DNA from: an uncultured Prevotella sp. | Lineage (GTDB): Bacteria > Bacteroidota > Bacteroidia > Bacteroidales > Bacteroidaceae | Reading direction: 5' to 3' | Assembly (NCBI GenBank): GCA_905234145.1 | Contig: CAJOGK010000046.1 | Location: 1 to 44,456, forward strand | DNA: 44,456 bases | Part shown: positions 42,781 through 44,456 of the stretch, in pieces | How positions within the stretch are numbered: the stretch's first letter is position 1 | Layout: every line of letters begins with the position of its first letter | Notes under the pieces: model-generated | Seen by the model: the letters and a program-made list of their open reading frames with translations, nothing else | What the model was told of the DNA's origin: nothing | Database searches by the model: none | Made by a program: the position numbers and the translations under genes

Positions 42781-42895
42781 CTTAAAACCCTGAAAATAAA
42801 GGGATTATGAGGATCTCTACAACTCAGAACACTACAGAGTTTCATTTCCTTTAAAATTTTGGATTTCTCAAAAATCAGCTTATTATTAACCAAAA

Positions 42896-42924
42896 GTTTA
42901 CCTCTGGTTTACCCGAGGTTTACC
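42896..42924 (+). repeat. Three GTTTACC direct repeats with 11-nt period upstream of the integrase
   Basis: Exact GTTTACC copies start at 42896, 42907 and 42918, so each lies about one helical turn from the next, on the same face of DNA. The last ends 20 nt before the integrase ATG. The arrangement suits arm-type binding sites for the integrase or an autorepressor/excisionase. Confidence 0.7.
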
Positions 42925-42943
42925 CCAAGAAACAAATAATGCT

Positions 42944-44209
42944 ATGCTGACAATTAGAGCAGAAGTCCTAAAGGACAAAAAGAGAATGGATGGAACCTAC
43001 AATGTAAAAGTACGATTCACCAAGGAAAAGAAAGTTAAACGTATCTCTACAAATCTTTTTGCAACCAAAGGAGATTTAACAGCTGACCTAAAGTTGAAAG
43101 AAGGTTCAATGATCAAGCAAGAGGCAGATCATCTTGTTTTGCACTACAGAACATTGCTAACAACTTTACATCTTGATTCTGAGAATTATGATGTTAATGA
43201 GATTGTGAATCGCTTGCTTAACAAAGATGAAGCAGAAAAGCCAATTGATTTCATAGAATTCTGTAAAAATTGGATTGCCACTTCTTCCAATAGAAGCAAG
43301 GATATATACACAACTAGTCTCAATGCCTTTATTAAATTTATCGGAAAAGAGGATTTGGACATTAAAGAAATAACAGTTGACCTGCTGGAGCAGTACCGTG
43401 ACCATATAAAAAATGTACGCGCGCAAAGAGTAAAGAAATTGCTTGAAGAGGGGAAACGTATACCATCTAACCGTTCTCTTTCACTCTATCTTTCAAACAT
43501 ACGTCATTTATACAATGAGGCACAGAAGCACTTTAATAAACCCGATAAAGGTCTAATTAGGATTCCGCACAGTCCTTTTGAATATTTCAAAATTCCCAAA
43601 GAAGAGGTAACAAGAAAACGTGCAATATTACCTAAACAAATCAAGGAGATCTGGCAAATGCCCTACCAAAACACCCATAAAGGATATAAAGGCACATGCC
43701 GTTTTGACCTCGCTAAAGATTGCTTCATCCTTTCATTCTGTTTAATGGGAATTAATTCAGTTGACCTCTATAATGCCACTGAACTCAGAAGTAATCGACT
43801 TGTTTACAATAGAACAAAGACCAAAGATCGAAGACTTGATAAGGCAAAAATGGAGGTAACACTGCCCAATATGGTATTTCCGATTATTGAGAAATATAGA
43901 GATACTACAGGTGAACGACTTTTTAGGTTCTACAAAGATTATAGAGATTCCAGAGCATTCAATAAGGCTATCAATAATGGACTGAAAGAGATTGGCAAAA
44001 AACTTGGTATTGAAGATTTTGAATATTATGCCGCTCGTCACTCATGGGCTACTATAGCCCTCAACAAATGCGGGATTGATAAGTACACTGTCCATGCAGC
44101 CCTCAACCATGTGGATGAGTCCATGAGAGTCACCGACATCTACATTGAACGGGACTTCGTAAATGAAAATAAGGCTAATGCCAAGGTGATAAGGTACGTT
44201 TTTGGCTAA
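42944..44209 (+). CDS. Bacteroidota-type tyrosine recombinase (integrase)
   Basis: A 421-aa site-specific recombinase. The N-terminal arm-binding domain covers ~1-95, the SAM-like core-binding domain ~100-205 (DFIEFCKNW, LSLYLSNIRHLYNEA) and the catalytic domain ~228-415. Box II is YAARHSW with Arg365. His389 lies in LNHVDES, and the Tyr400 nucleophile in TDIYIERDF. The beta-strand lysine is likely in NRTKTKD (290-295). The usual first arginine is replaced: LMGINSVDL has Asn271 after Gly-Ile. This is seen in a subgroup of these enzymes as I recall. Reads away from the tRNA, as at the left end of an integrated island. Confidence 0.9.
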   Translation: MLTIRAEVLKDKKRMDGTYNVKVRFTKEKKVKRISTNLFATKGDLTADLKLKEGSMIKQEADHLVLHYRTLLTTLHLDSENYDVNEIVNRLLNKDEAEKPIDFIEFCKNWIATSSNRSKDIYTTSLNAFIKFIGKEDLDIKEITVDLLEQYRDHIKNVRAQRVKKLLEEGKRIPSNRSLSLYLSNIRHLYNEAQKHFNKPDKGLIRIPHSPFEYFKIPKEEVTRKRAILPKQIKEIWQMPYQNTHKGYKGTCRFDLAKDCFILSFCLMGINSVDLYNATELRSNRLVYNRTKTKDRRLDKAKMEVTLPNMVFPIIEKYRDTTGERLFRFYKDYRDSRAFNKAINNGLKEIGKKLGIEDFEYYAARHSWATIALNKCGIDKYTVHAALNHVDESMRVTDIYIERDFVNENKANAKVIRYVFG

Positions 44210-44222
44210 TAAATCCTAAAAT

Positions 44223-44257
44223 ACTCCATCCAATTTTATACGGGTGGAGTTTTTTTC
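44223..44257 (+). terminator. Intrinsic terminator after the integrase
   Basis: A 9-bp stem (44223-44231 with 44242-44250, one G-U) is followed by six or more T. It starts 14 nt past the integrase stop. Confidence 0.88.
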
Positions 44258-44281
44258 GTATTTTCGCTAAAAAATTAGATT

Positions 44282-44383
44282 ATGCTGGATAGAGAGTATT
44301 TAAATCGGGTTATCCAAGATGAAAAATATGATGAGTTGGAAGGAATTGGTAATTTCACCAGGGCAGACGCTCAATATTATTAA
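44282..44383 (+). CDS. Possible 33-aa ORF after the integrase
   Basis: A short frame, ATG 44282 to TAA 44381-44383, coding an acidic 33-aa peptide (MLDREYLNRVIQDEKYDELE at the start). No family is recognised. It begins 32 nt after the integrase terminator and has no clear TAnnTTTG box. An antisense frame is also open from the window edge to 44355, so at most one is real. It could be the truncated start of a cargo gene of the element. The last 73 nt of the window show nothing I can identify. Confidence 0.25.
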   Translation: MLDREYLNRVIQDEKYDELEGIGNFTRADAQYY

Positions 44384-44456
44384 CATGGCTTTTTGATTCC
44401 CAACACCCTGTCTCTAGTATTTTCGTCCCAACTGCAATATTTCCTCTTGCTTGCAA

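Noticed and set aside
42896..42924. CRISPR array
   Set aside because: Units are 7 nt with 4-nt spacers, only three copies, and located at an integrase promoter. This is not CRISPR-like, and no cas genes are present.
44355..44456. Minus-strand partial ORF at the right edge
   Set aside because: It is open for only 33 codons to the window end, without recognisable motifs. It overlaps a plus-strand small ORF, and neither is well supported.

Overview
The window is a piece of a Bacteroidota chromosome, most likely Prevotellaceae (Prevotella/Segatella-like). The reasons are the gene families (TamL-type lipidated TamA homologue, DUF4835, DUF3127, Bacteroidota-type tyrosine recombinase, Rnf plus RseC, PPi-dependent phosphofructokinase), the repeated TAnnTTTG promoter boxes (-7 type, often with a TTG/TTTG element 19-20 nt upstream), and the scarcity of Shine-Dalgarno sequences. 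About 41 kb reads as core genome. The last ~1.8 kb (from ~42.7 kb) looks like the left end of an integrated element beside a damaged tRNA gene.

Layout. 1-207: 3' end of an unidentified gene. 384-9208 (minus): a K+ channel with a zinc-ribbon tail, galE with its own promoter, and an operon lon-tgt-lptG-DEAD helicase-ispE with mostly overlapping or near-overlapping genes. 9322-10796 (plus): a tRNA-methyltransferase-like gene and a nitrilase-family amidase. 10920-11318 (minus): a DUF3127 protein with an SSB-like C-terminal tip, divergent from a plus-strand replication/repair operon dnaN, DnaQ-like exonuclease, DUF4835, recN and a pseudoprotease-TPR protein (11475-17661). 17718-23218 (minus): rseC-rnfB-rnfC-rnfD-rnfG-rnfE-rnfA from one good promoter. 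rnfG is interrupted by a frameshifting deletion just before its flavin-attachment site. 23326-30035 (minus): MBL-fold hydrolase, DUF4375/DMP19-like protein, smpB, metH (no reactivation domain), a GH10-like glycosidase and a lipoprotein, mostly translationally coupled. 30134-32353 (minus): tamL, divergent from a SPOUT RNA methyltransferase gene (32424-33176). 33181-35705 (minus): pfp followed by a GH25 lysozyme-like gene. 35906-42634 (plus): an operon of a conserved 88-aa protein, an acyltransferase, a cell-wall amidase with an inserted golvesin-like domain, a 103-aa protein, YgiQ and a PP2C-like phosphatase. 42637-44456: promoter, tRNA-like gene lacking its anticodon arm, terminator, three GTTTACC repeats and an integrase.

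How the genes fit together. The Rnf operon would couple ferredoxin/NADH redox to an ion gradient. Lon, SmpB, RecN, DnaN and the exonuclease are housekeeping quality-control and replication functions. LptG, TamL, the acyltransferase, the amidase and GH25 serve the envelope.

The most unusual signals are: (1) the rnfG lesion, including a second copy of the RnfD flavinylation heptapeptide DAETGAT in the RnfG tail; (2) a family of degenerate heptanucleotide tandem arrays at gene junctions, one of them inside an RNA methyltransferase gene; (3) an expressed-looking tRNA gene missing ~11 nt including the anticodon, next to an integrase. I saw no CRISPR array, complete insertion sequence, rRNA gene or obvious defence system. 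All identifications are by eye from motifs. No database search was run.
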